The notes beneath the pieces are model-generated. The model was not told where the DNA came from, did no database searches, and saw only the letters and a list, made by a program, of their open reading frames with translations. This document shows positions 34,339 through 41,747 of a DNA stretch of 64,000 bases, in pieces. The position numbers were made by a program, and so were the translations under genes. Within the stretch, counting starts at the first letter, position 1; every line of letters begins with the position of its first letter. Source of the stretch: a virus; the IMG/VR virus record IMGVR_UViG_3300030090_005798, positions 1 to 64,000 of that record. The stretch is one strand, 5' to 3'.

Positions 34339-34738
34339 TTATTTTTTTTCTAAGATTTGATGAAGAAAAAGAGTGATCTCTAGTGTTGTAAATTACAGTA
34401 TATTTTTTGCCGCTTAAATTTTTACCTGTAAATTCTTTGCCTTTCCAATCAGACCCTATAAATCTATAATCAATTGGAATTGATGTTAGTATTTCCAAAA
34501 GATCTTCTTCTGTTTCATAAGGTATAACTTTATCTACAAATTTTGTAGCGTTTAATTGTATAAATCTCTCCACTAAAGATTGTATTGGAGAATTTTTATA
34601 TTTCCTATCTACTTGGGGATTAACCTGTAATCCTACTACTAGCTCATCGCATTGAGACGCACACTCCTCAAGCATGATCACATGACCAGCGTGGAGTAAA
34701 TCAAATGCACCGCAAGTAAATCCTATTTTTTTAGACAT
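34319..34738 (-). CDS. Cytidylyltransferase-like nucleotidyltransferase (TagD/RfaE2 fold)
   Basis: 139 residues. GFTCGAFDLLHAGHVIML is the HxGH nucleotidyltransferase motif, and the later SFSSSNLRKKI is an S-S/TxxL/I variant. The size fits glycerol-3-phosphate cytidylyltransferase or a heptose adenylyltransferase. It would activate a sugar or polyol phosphate for the downstream transferases. Its AGAGG ribosome site lies inside a stable hairpin ending 4 bases before the ATG. Confidence 0.7.
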   Translation of the reverse strand: MSKKIGFTCGAFDLLHAGHVIMLEECASQCDELVVGLQVNPQVDRKYKNSPIQSLVERFIQLNATKFVDKVIPYETEEDLLEILTSIPIDYRFIGSDWKGKEFTGKNLSGKKYTVIYNTRDHSFSSSNLRKKINEATSS

Positions 34739-34742
34739 AAAA

Positions 34743-34785
34743 ACCTCTGGGCCTTAGTATCAGACCCAGAGGTCTACTATGACCT
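34743..34785 (-). promoter_or_regulatory. Hairpin hiding the ribosome site of the sugar operon, with an alternative upstream stem
   Basis: On the minus strand ACCTCTGGG (34773-34765) pairs perfectly with CCCAGAGGT (34751-34743), a 9-bp stem with a 13-base loop, followed by TTTT and the ATG at 34738. The AGAGG in the 3' arm is the only Shine-Dalgarno candidate. Just upstream, AGGTC (34785-34781) can pair with GACCT (34774-34770), sharing bases with the 5' arm, so the two stems exclude each other. It could be a terminator, an attenuator or a translation switch. Confidence 0.45.
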
Positions 34786-34841
34786 CAAGGAAATAAATCC
34801 TCGACCTGTCCTATTGTAGAATTAGTTGTCGTATTTGTCAA

Positions 34842-34961
34842 CTAATCCTCAATAATCTCTTCACTGATGCGCCCAAGTATATAGGCAAGTGTATCATCGG
34901 TGTCAAAATCGGGGGGTGGATTCTCGATCTCCTCTTCAGTTGTGGTGCTTAGGTCAGTCAT
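34842..34961 (-). CDS. Small acidic protein between nrdA and the sugar operon
   Basis: 39 residues, from an ATG at 34961 to TAG at 34842-34844, in the 260-base gap. The sequence is acidic (TEEEIENPPPDFDTDDT, then ISEEIIED) and soluble-looking. A ribosome site is not obvious. Its position after nrdA suggests a small regulatory or unannotated coding role. Real coding is possible but not proven. Confidence 0.4.
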   Translation of the reverse strand: MTDLSTTTEEEIENPPPDFDTDDTLAYILGRISEEIIED

Positions 34962-34998
34962 AGTATGACTTTCTACACCAAATTTTTTCAAAAGGGAA

Positions 34999-36645
34999 TT
35001 AACCCTCACAAGAAGAACAACTTAATATAGACCTAGCTAATTCTTGACTAGGATTAGCGCTTCTTTGATAGTAAAAACTCTTAACTCCTTGTTCCCAGCC
35101 GAAAATAAGAAGTTCACTTACTTGTTTAGGTGGGCATTTTGGAGAAATCATCACATTTAAGCTCTGCCCCTGATCAATGTATTTTTGTCTTTGTGCAGCC
35201 TGTATCACTATCTCCTTTTGGGAAATCTCTCCAAAAGTTTTAAATACGTCTTTTTCATGATCTGAAAGAAAGTCTAAGTGTTGAACTGAGCCTCCTTTTA
35301 CTAAAATTGACTTCCAAGTGGTCGTATTATTTTTACCTTTCTCTTCAAGAAGTTCTTCTAAGTGAGGGTTTTTGTATGTAAATTTACCCTTGGCTAAGTC
35401 TTTGGTAAAATAATTACTATTTAATGGCTCAATAGATGGAGAAACTTGGCCAAGAATAAATGAGCTAGATGTGGTGGGTGCGATAGCCATTGTGGTCATA
35501 TTGCGTCTACCATAACCACGAAGATGTTCTGGTTCTCCAAACTCCTCTGCTAGTTTTGAGGTAGCTCTGTCGCAACGCTCTCTTATAATGTTGTGGATTT
35601 CTGCATTTAAAAATTGTGCTTCCAAACCCTCAAATGCAATACTCTTAGATTGCAGTAATGAATGCCAGCCTAAAACACCGAGACCTAATGCTCTTTGTCT
35701 TTTGGCAAAGTTATGACAAGACTTCATGAAGGGAATATTTTCTGTTTTGTAGATATATTCCTCCATAACTGCATCAAGAAACCAAACAAGTGTTTCTACA
35801 GCATCGGTCTCTTTAATCTCGTCCCATCTAAGCAAGTTTAGAGAAGACAAACAACACACAAAGGATTCATCTTCTGATGAGTGGAGTGCGATCTCACTGC
35901 AAAGATTAGAAGCGTGAATCTTAAGCTTTTTATCTTTATATGCTTGAGGTGCATTGTTGTTAGCGTTGTCCGTAAAGAAAATGTAGGGATAACCTGTTTC
36001 AAATCTTTTCTTTATGACATTGGCCCAAACTTTTCTTTTGTCTTTATCTCCCTCAACCATTGACTGCATCCACTTGTCGTCAATGCAAACAGCAAAGGAC
36101 ATTTCTTGAATGGGGTTCCCTTCACTTCTTATTCTTAAGAATTCATCTATGTCAGGATGGTCAATTGGAAGGTAAGCTGCAAAAGATCCTCTTCTTACAT
36201 GACCTTGAGATACAATCGCGGCAACTTTATCATACAATTCCATAAAGTATACTGCTCCAGCAGAAACTCCACCAACACTAATAGGCACACCTCTTCCCCT
36301 TAAATCACCAAAGTAGCCAGATGTTCCTGAGCCGTGCTTGGTTTGCATTCCAACTTCTGCTTGTTTGCGAAGAATGGAATCCATTTTATCATCAATGTAT
36401 ACGCCATTACAAGATATAGGAAGACCTCTGTCTTTGCCAAAATTGGACCACACTGGACTCGCGAGAGAGTAGAACCCCCTCTTCATATAATCTTCAAACT
36501 TGTCTGCGAATCCGCTTTGTCTGAGATATTTCTCAGCAGCCTCCGCAATAGCCCTTATTCTTTTTTTAGGACTCTCTCCTTTTTGTAAGTAGCCCCTTTC
36601 AAGGAACTGTTTTGAATCTTCGTTTAACCAATAATAATCTTTCAT
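34999..36645 (-). CDS. nrdA: Class I ribonucleotide reductase large subunit
   Basis: 548 residues, shorter than the bacterial enzyme because the N-terminal ATP-cone is missing. Active-site residues are present: Cys79 in LPISCNGVYI, Asn247-Cys249-Glu251 in ASNLCSEIAL, and the second redox Cys in FVCCLSSLNL (264/265). The C-terminal swinging thiols are ILSCSSC (543, 546). It makes deoxyribonucleotides from ribonucleotides for phage replication. Without a cone, dATP inhibition is absent, common in phages. It follows nrdB directly and is probably transcribed with it. Confidence 0.9.
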   Translation of the reverse strand: MKDYYWLNEDSKQFLERGYLQKGESPKKRIRAIAEAAEKYLRQSGFADKFEDYMKRGFYSLASPVWSNFGKDRGLPISCNGVYIDDKMDSILRKQAEVGMQTKHGSGTSGYFGDLRGRGVPISVGGVSAGAVYFMELYDKVAAIVSQGHVRRGSFAAYLPIDHPDIDEFLRIRSEGNPIQEMSFAVCIDDKWMQSMVEGDKDKRKVWANVIKKRFETGYPYIFFTDNANNNAPQAYKDKKLKIHASNLCSEIALHSSEDESFVCCLSSLNLLRWDEIKETDAVETLVWFLDAVMEEYIYKTENIPFMKSCHNFAKRQRALGLGVLGWHSLLQSKSIAFEGLEAQFLNAEIHNIIRERCDRATSKLAEEFGEPEHLRGYGRRNMTTMAIAPTTSSSFILGQVSPSIEPLNSNYFTKDLAKGKFTYKNPHLEELLEEKGKNNTTTWKSILVKGGSVQHLDFLSDHEKDVFKTFGEISQKEIVIQAAQRQKYIDQGQSLNVMISPKCPPKQVSELLIFGWEQGVKSFYYQRSANPSQELARSILSCSSCEG

Positions 36646-37616
36646 TAGAATAAATCCTCTGCATCAAATGTTTGCGAATTTTTCGCGTATTCAACAGGTC
36701 GAGTGTGGAAAAAATCTGTAGCGTTATTGCCAAGCAGTTCTTCCTCAAACCAAATTGTATTCACTAAAAGAGTCTTGTCAACATCAAAAGCTTCAGGAAA
36801 CCCAATTTGTTCTAATGATTCGTTAATTCTGTTTTTTATAAATTCTTTTAAAATCGGCGCTGTTAGCCCCTTTTCTTGATATCCGTTTATCATCCAGTCA
36901 ACAATCTGCGATTCTGCTTTAAAGGCGGCTTCAGATTCTTGAATTATTCTGTTCTCTAGTTCCTCATCAAATAGTTCTGGATGCTCTTCTCTAATCGTAT
37001 TGATTATTTTTATTCCTGCCAAAGCATGAATATTTTCCTCATTCCTAGTATACTTGACCTGCTGGCCAGTATCCTTGAGGACGTTTTTGTATCTATTAAA
37101 CCAGTTGATAATGTAGAACTGAGAAAACAACGACACATTCTCTACAAATAAAGTAAAAAGAATAATTGAATAAACATATTGCTTCTTAGAATCCTTATAG
37201 AACCTATGGTTATATTTTCTTAGGTAATTAACACGACCCTCAATAAAATCTAATTTTAAATTCTCCTCGAAAATGTCTTCTAACCCTAAAACCTTAAGCA
37301 GTCTTTCATAAGCATTGTTGTGAATAACCTCTACATTAGCCATGACATAACCGAGGTCCGTTAAGCTGGGGTGGGGTAAGTTATCTCCTAGTTTGCTCCA
37401 GAACTTTTTTACCGCTACTTCAATTTGTCCAATAGCAGAAAGAGTTCTTATTATTATCTCTTTTTCTGTATCGTTTAAATTCACGTTAAAGTCCTGCACA
37501 TCACTAGTAAAACTAAATTCTTTGTCTGTCCAAAACCCATTATGCATGGCTTCTATAAATTCTTGCGCCCAAGGGTAGTGGTCTGGTTTTCTGGAAATCT
37601 GCTCGTCAAAAATCAT
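36645..37616 (-). CDS. nrdB: Class I ribonucleotide reductase small subunit
   Basis: 323 residues. Metal-ligand pattern: Glu65 or a nearby residue of the first helix, Glu96-x2-His99 (VEVIHNNAY) with Tyr103 at the radical position, Glu159 in FVENVSLF, and Glu193 or 194 with His197 (EENIHALAG). The radical Tyr is conserved. The C-terminus ends in DLF, the kind of tail that binds the large subunit. First gene of the leftward RNR operon; a GTGTAA element is 9 bases upstream. Confidence 0.9.
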   Translation of the reverse strand: MIFDEQISRKPDHYPWAQEFIEAMHNGFWTDKEFSFTSDVQDFNVNLNDTEKEIIIRTLSAIGQIEVAVKKFWSKLGDNLPHPSLTDLGYVMANVEVIHNNAYERLLKVLGLEDIFEENLKLDFIEGRVNYLRKYNHRFYKDSKKQYVYSIILFTLFVENVSLFSQFYIINWFNRYKNVLKDTGQQVKYTRNEENIHALAGIKIINTIREEHPELFDEELENRIIQESEAAFKAESQIVDWMINGYQEKGLTAPILKEFIKNRINESLEQIGFPEAFDVDKTLLVNTIWFEEELLGNNATDFFHTRPVEYAKNSQTFDAEDLF

Positions 37617-37625
37617 CTCGTAAAG

Positions 37626-37631
37626 TTACAC
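37626..37631 (-). promoter_or_regulatory. GTGTAA element upstream of nrdB
   Basis: On the minus strand ATGTGTAAC ends 9 bases before the nrdB ATG at 37616. No Shine-Dalgarno sequence stands between, so the transcript may be nearly leaderless. It faces the plus-strand sigma gene across a 241-base divergent region. Confidence 0.4.
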
Positions 37632-37704
37632 ATGTTAGAAGGGTCAAAGAACCCCGTCAATGGTTTTTCTTAAAAAAATGCCAAGGGCATTAAATTAATA
37701 TGAA

Positions 37705-37765
37705 CGTATGGGTAACGTAAGGAATATTATTTTAATTCGTATCCTATACGCTCGTCTCCCATACG
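37705..37765. promoter_or_regulatory. Divergent control region with CGTAT/ATACG repeats
   Basis: CGTATGGG at 37705-37712 and CCCATACG at 37758-37765 form an 8-bp inverted repeat with CGTAT at 37738-37742 and ATACG at 37746-37750 inside it, making two nested palindromes. This lies in the 241-base gap (37617-37857) between nrdB and the sigma-like gene. It looks like operator sites for a repressor or activator, or possibly an origin element. The rest of the gap shows no gene. Confidence 0.45.
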
Positions 37766-37818
37766 ATGGATTTACTTAAGAATAAAGGCGTTTTTTTAGG
37801 TGTCAAGAAAAAAATGAA

Positions 37819-37846
37819 TTGATTTTTCGGATTTACGCGCTATATT
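37819..37846 (+). promoter_or_regulatory. Candidate sigma-70-type promoter for the sigma-like gene
   Basis: TTGATT (37819-37824), 16-base spacer, TATATT (37841-37846). The expected start point is around 37853, only about five bases before the TTG start, so the match is either a nearly leaderless promoter or chance in AT-rich DNA. Confidence 0.25.
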
Positions 37847-37857
37847 AGAGGTATAGT

Positions 37858-38454
37858 TTGATTGAAGATCTTACAGATTCAGCCTTGACCGATCTAATTA
37901 AGGCTGAGAACGACGAGGGAGCCTTGGAAGAATTAATATCAAGGCACTCTGGAATTTATGTGGACATGCTAAAAAAATTTGGCATGAATTGCTTGACCCA
38001 TAATCAAGTTTCTGACATTATGAACGATAAGGATTATGTGATTTACAAGGCGGCACTAGAATATGACGAGACTAAAGCCAAATTTTCCACTCATTTAGCG
38101 AACAAAACAAAATATATGTGTCTTACTCAAAAGACTAAAAACAAAAATAATAAAATATCTTCAAATTTTGATGATGTCCAATTTTCTCAAAAAGACAATT
38201 CTTACACACCTGACGAAGAGTGCAAAATTAATGATTCTTTTTCTAGAATCTTAAATTTAATAAATAAACACAAAGATAAAAGACTTAAAACAATTTTTCA
38301 TGAAAGATATTTTTGTGGTCGAAGAGGCAAACTTAAACCTTGGAAAGAAGTCGCAAGAAAATTAAATTTATCAGCACAGGGGTGCATTAATATTCACAAT
38401 AAAGCTGTCAAAGAAATCAGTTTAAAAATAGATAATGAAAAAATTAAATTTTGA
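37858..38454 (+). CDS. Sigma-70-like RNA polymerase sigma factor
   Basis: 198 residues. A region-2-like block contains EELISRHSGIYVDMLKK and YDETKAKFSTHLANKTKYMC (core of sigma region 2: the F-S-T-W-like KFSTHL). A C-terminal region-4-like helix-turn-helix WKEVARKLNLSAQGCINIHN ends in KAVKEISLKI. The region between is short, so it is of the ECF or phage late-sigma size. It starts with TTG behind AGAGG. It faces nrdB in a divergent pair. A phage sigma factor would direct host RNA polymerase to phage promoters, and the GTGTAA element is an obvious candidate target, but no direct evidence links them. Confidence 0.7.
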   Translation: MIEDLTDSALTDLIKAENDEGALEELISRHSGIYVDMLKKFGMNCLTHNQVSDIMNDKDYVIYKAALEYDETKAKFSTHLANKTKYMCLTQKTKNKNNKISSNFDDVQFSQKDNSYTPDEECKINDSFSRILNLINKHKDKRLKTIFHERYFCGRRGKLKPWKEVARKLNLSAQGCINIHNKAVKEISLKIDNEKIKF

Positions 38455-39523
38455 TGGGCCTATTAACTCACTTAGCTTAGGAAATGTATCTGTAAATTTT
38501 TTAAGAGAATTAAGAAAAAAAGATCTTGATATTGGGCTTTTCCCCGTTGGAGATAAAGGAGAGTTCGACGCTTACGATAAAATAGATGAAGATTTTAAAA
38601 AATGGGTCACCCTGAGCGCTAACTCCAGACTAAAAAAACTAAAATCTGATATACCAACTCTTAAAGTTTGGCACATTAACGGATCAGAAAAGATGTTGCC
38701 AAATCAATATCTTTACACTTTCTATGAGTTAGATTCTCCCACGGAGGAAGAAGTAAATATAGTTAAATTACAAAAGCATGTTTTCTTTTCTTCATCTGAG
38801 GCTATGGAAATATTCAAAGAAAAAGGATGTAACAATGTTAGTTACATTCCACTAGGCTTTGATTTAGATTTTCATGAAACAAACAAAGAATATCTAAAAG
38901 ATATAATTCATTTCGGACTGATTGGCAAGTTTGAGAGAAGAAAAAATACACAAGCTTTAATCCAGTTGTGGCTTAAAAAATATGGCAACAATCCTAAATA
39001 TCAATTAAGCTGCTTAATTACAAATCCATTTTTTAATCAAGAACAGATGGATTCTGCGATTCAATCCTGTTTAGGAGGGCAAAATTATTCAAACATAAAT
39101 TTATTACCCCACTTAAAGACAAATTCTGAAGTTAATGATTTAATTAATTCAATTGATATAGATTTATCAGGATTATCAAATGGAGAAGGATGGAATCTCC
39201 CTTCGTTTAACGCTACAGCTTTAGGAAAATGGTCAATTGTTAGCAACTGTTCTGCTCATAAAGATTGGGCTACCGAAGACAATTGCATTTTAGTAAACCC
39301 TATGGGGAAACAACCTTGTTATGATAATTTCTTTTTTAAGGAAGGGATGCCTTTTAATCAAGGAAAATATTATAAGTTAAAAGGGGAAGATATCCTAAAA
39401 GCCTTTGATGAAGCGGTCAAAAAAGTGGGACAGAAAAACACAGAAGGGACAAAACTGCGAGACAAATTTACCTATTCTAAAACAATAGATTCAATTTTAG
39501 ACTGTATTTACAGTGATTATTGA
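38435..39523 (+). CDS. GT4-type glycosyltransferase
   Basis: 362 residues. HFGLIGKFERRKNTQALIQLW and IDIDLSGLSNGEGWNLPSFNATA fit the GT4 donor region (E-x7-E variant). The sequence lacks membrane segments. It overlaps the end of the sigma-like gene by 20 bases and is probably co-transcribed with it. Donor and acceptor unknown. Confidence 0.7.
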   Translation: MKKLNFDGPINSLSLGNVSVNFLRELRKKDLDIGLFPVGDKGEFDAYDKIDEDFKKWVTLSANSRLKKLKSDIPTLKVWHINGSEKMLPNQYLYTFYELDSPTEEEVNIVKLQKHVFFSSSEAMEIFKEKGCNNVSYIPLGFDLDFHETNKEYLKDIIHFGLIGKFERRKNTQALIQLWLKKYGNNPKYQLSCLITNPFFNQEQMDSAIQSCLGGQNYSNINLLPHLKTNSEVNDLINSIDIDLSGLSNGEGWNLPSFNATALGKWSIVSNCSAHKDWATEDNCILVNPMGKQPCYDNFFFKEGMPFNQGKYYKLKGEDILKAFDEAVKKVGQKNTEGTKLRDKFTYSKTIDSILDCIYSDY

Positions 39524-39548
39524 AATGGCACGTTTAATGTTATATAAT
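39520..39548 (+). promoter_or_regulatory. Near-consensus sigma-70 promoter for the Hsp20 gene
   Basis: TTGAAA (39520-39525), 17-base spacer, TATAAT (39543-39548): the closest match to the housekeeping consensus I found in the window. The expected start point is about 39555, one or two bases before the ATG at 39557, so the mRNA would be leaderless or almost so. Confidence 0.6.
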
Positions 39549-39556
39549 AATATATT

Positions 39557-39883
39557 ATGAATTATAAATTAAATACTCACTTATTGGATAACTTCTTTGA
39601 TGCATTTGGAACAAGTAAACACGCTGATGTTAAAGACTGCGGCGATGTATATAGCGCTGAATTTGAGCTTGCTGGCTTTGCCAAAGATGACATTGATATT
39701 ACAGCAACAAATGATAATTTAATTATCAAAGCAAAAAATGAAAAGCGTCAAAAGGATTTTAAATTAAATTTATATGGCGCTGTATCAGTAGAGGATATTA
39801 CCTGTGATACTGAAAATGGTTTACTAACGGTTACAATGCCAAAAAAATGTGTCAGCGAACAACGTAAAATTAGCATTAATTAA
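39557..39883 (+). CDS. hsp20: Hsp20 / alpha-crystallin small heat-shock protein
   Basis: 108 residues: an alpha-crystallin domain with VYSAEFELAGFAKDDIDITATNDNLIIKA-type strands (about 32-60), and VTMPKK near the end with a short tail (QRKISIN). Holdase chaperones of this kind are known in large marine phages and probably help folding of virion proteins. No N-terminal oligomerisation arm of full length. It stands behind the strongest sigma-70 promoter in the window. Confidence 0.85.
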   Translation: MNYKLNTHLLDNFFDAFGTSKHADVKDCGDVYSAEFELAGFAKDDIDITATNDNLIIKAKNEKRQKDFKLNLYGAVSVEDITCDTENGLLTVTMPKKCVSEQRKISIN

Positions 39884-40263
39884 TGCCTATTTATATTTAT
39901 AAGCATCCCACTGAGGAGGTGTATGAGGAAGTTATTCAAGGAATGAATGATGCTCATACATTCTCTAAAGATGGGGTAGAATGGCAAAGGGTTTTCCTTC
40001 CTCCAAATGCTGCTATTTCATCAAGCTCAGACCCATTTAATAGCAACTCTTTTTTGGAAAAGACATCAAACATGAAAGGCACATTTGGTGATATGATGGA
40101 TTATTCAGCAGAACTTAGTGAAAAGAGGGCTGAAAAATCTGGAGGGATTGACCCAATTAAAAAGAAGCATTTTCAGAGGTATGAAAAAGATGTAGGGAAG
40201 AAACATGTGAACGACAAGGGACACTCTTATGAGAATAAATCAATAAAAGTGGACTATGATTAA
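39883..40263 (+). CDS. FmdB-like phage protein without zinc ligands
   Basis: 126 residues. The start MPIYIYKHP and the GVEWQRVFLPPNAAI region resemble FmdB-type zinc-ribbon proteins of large phages, but the CxxC pairs are absent. The C-terminal half has a conserved-looking SAELSEKRAEKSGGIDPIKKK stretch. Starts as TAATG on the Hsp20 stop. Function unknown; perhaps a nucleic-acid-binding accessory. Confidence 0.55.
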   Translation: MPIYIYKHPTEEVYEEVIQGMNDAHTFSKDGVEWQRVFLPPNAAISSSSDPFNSNSFLEKTSNMKGTFGDMMDYSAELSEKRAEKSGGIDPIKKKHFQRYEKDVGKKHVNDKGHSYENKSIKVDYD

Positions 40264-41148
40264 TTATATAGTTACTGTCCCTATTCCAACCTGACCCCAA
40301 AGGTTGTATCCAGTTTGTATCAAAAGAGTTGCCCCAGATATTGCCATTGCTCCAGTAGCATAGTTGGCTGGCACTCCAACAGCAGAAGTATTCCCTCCCC
40401 ATTCTGGAAGTCGAAATCCTGTCTCAAAATGTGTAATACCTCTCATAAAGTTTTCTCCAGAGAATAAAGTATCTGATTCGAAAACCACTGAACTTTGTCC
40501 ACGGAAAGTATTAATTCCTCCAAAGTTATTATTACCAGACAACAAAGTATTTCCTATTACATCCAAATTTCCCGAGACAATACCAGACTGAGCTAAACTT
40601 GTATGATTGCCCATGTATGTTTGGCCCCCTATAAAGAAATGACCACTATTAAATTGCACTGCCAGACTATGATTTCTTGCAACAGTTAAAGATGTAGCAG
40701 ATAGCGAATCTTTCATTATAACGGAACCAGTTGATTCAGTTGCAATAGTAACACCGCGACCCGCTAAGACTACATTATCTTGACTTCCAGTATTAAATGT
40801 AGTGCTAGAACCATGAACCAAAAAATTTCTACTTCCGCTAATGTCTCCATTTACAGAGTATAATGCAATATTGTCTCCATTATTTGAATCTGCGCCAATT
40901 TCTGTATTAGTCCCAGCTATCAGCAGATTTCCGTCATCGATAGAAAAACTATTATCACCAGTGTTCGGCAAACCAAATATTTGTTTTCCGTTTGTCGTAA
41001 ACTGTCCAGTAAAAGCAAAATTTCCTGTTAAATTTTTAGATACATTGATCTGAACCCCAGTATCAGTCTGAGTGATATTTAAATCTCCAGAATCACTAAA
41101 AAAAGTGGGCATCTGGATTTGTTCAGGTTGAATTTTGTTAAAAGCCAT
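40264..41148 (-). CDS. Structural, fibre-like beta-rich protein on the opposite strand
   Basis: 294 residues, almost entirely beta-strand and Gly/Asn/Ser-rich (NLTGNFAFTGQFTTNG, LTVARNHSLAVQF, LLSGNNNFGGINTFRG), the composition of beta-helical fibre or tail spike shafts. It is flanked by plus-strand genes that converge on its end (40263/40264 abut). A GTGTAA element lies 25 bases upstream. It is probably a late virion gene isolated from the main block. Confidence 0.55.
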   Translation of the reverse strand: MAFNKIQPEQIQMPTFFSDSGDLNITQTDTGVQINVSKNLTGNFAFTGQFTTNGKQIFGLPNTGDNSFSIDDGNLLIAGTNTEIGADSNNGDNIALYSVNGDISGSRNFLVHGSSTTFNTGSQDNVVLAGRGVTIATESTGSVIMKDSLSATSLTVARNHSLAVQFNSGHFFIGGQTYMGNHTSLAQSGIVSGNLDVIGNTLLSGNNNFGGINTFRGQSSVVFESDTLFSGENFMRGITHFETGFRLPEWGGNTSAVGVPANYATGAMAISGATLLIQTGYNLWGQVGIGTVTI

Positions 41149-41156
41149 GCTACAAT
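41128..41156 (+). promoter_or_regulatory. Sigma-70-type promoter for the ssDNA-binding-like gene
   Basis: TTGAAT (41128-41133), 17-base spacer, TACAAT (41151-41156), predicted start point about 41163, leaving a 24-base leader before the ATG at 41187. It overlaps the start of the minus-strand fibre-like gene, so the two promoters interleave. Confidence 0.5.
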
Positions 41157-41173
41157 AGATTATCTTTTATAAA

Positions 41174-41179
41174 TTACAC
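41174..41179 (-). promoter_or_regulatory. GTGTAA element upstream of the 294-residue fibre-like gene
   Basis: On the minus strand CGTGTAATTTATAA, 25 bases before the ATG at 41148. It lies inside the leader of the plus-strand gene. Confidence 0.35.
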
Positions 41180-41186
41180 GAATTCA

Positions 41187-41747
41187 ATGAAATTTACTCT
41201 TTATAAGCCAAACTCAAAAAATACAGGCGCTGCATTCAGCTTTGACCTAGCGAAAGACAAAAAAGGAAACGCTGTTATGTATGTATCTATGATACAGCAA
41301 CATAGCTGGAATGATAAGACTAAAAGCGGCTCTTTTAAGGAAAATGCAAAAAATCCTGAAAAATCTGGCACAATTAAGTTATCTGCCAACGAAGCTGGTG
41401 AAATTCTCTCATCATTTAAAACCAGAATCCCTTTTTTGGCTTTCCATAGGAGAAACGATGACACAACAATTATCAAATTTACACCTTGGGATAAAAAAAG
41501 AAAAATTATAGGAAAGGATGGCGATGAATGGCACGAAACCCCAGCCTTTGGAGTTAGCGTTACCAGAAATTCCGCTATGACATTCAAACTGCCTTTAGAG
41601 GCTGGAGAAACAGAAGTTTTGTCTGAACTTCTCAAAAAATATATTTTAGAATCTTTTATTGTAGCTGACGCATATAAGACTCAACCTCAAAAAGAAACCT
41701 CCCAAGAAAGCTCTTCAGATATAGAAGATTCAGATGTCCCATTCTAA
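41187..41747 (+). CDS. Single-stranded-DNA-binding-like protein with acidic C-terminal tip
   Basis: 186 residues: an N-terminal beta-rich region (KFTLYKPNSKNTGAAFSF, then AVMYVSMIQQHSWNDKTKSG, FLAFHRRNDDTTIIKFTPW) and a disordered Ser/Glu/Gln tail ending SDIEDSDVPF. The D-x-P-F end is the hallmark of SSB tails that bind replication proteins. The body recalls phage ssDNA-binding proteins of the PC4/whirly type more than OB-fold SSB. It is next to a sugar gene set, not the replication operon, and has its own sigma-70-type promoter. Function is inferred. Confidence 0.6.
   Translation: MKFTLYKPNSKNTGAAFSFDLAKDKKGNAVMYVSMIQQHSWNDKTKSGSFKENAKNPEKSGTIKLSANEAGEILSSFKTRIPFLAFHRRNDDTTIIKFTPWDKKRKIIGKDGDEWHETPAFGVSVTRNSAMTFKLPLEAGETEVLSELLKKYILESFIVADAYKTQPQKETSQESSSDIEDSDVPF

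Noticed and set aside
34842-34961. Treating the 39-residue acidic frame as firmly coding
   Set aside because: No ribosome site or family; kept as a low-confidence gene only.
37819-37846. Firm call of a sigma-70 promoter for the sigma-like gene
   Set aside because: The spacing puts the start point almost on the start codon and the region is AT-rich, so it is kept only as a low-confidence feature.
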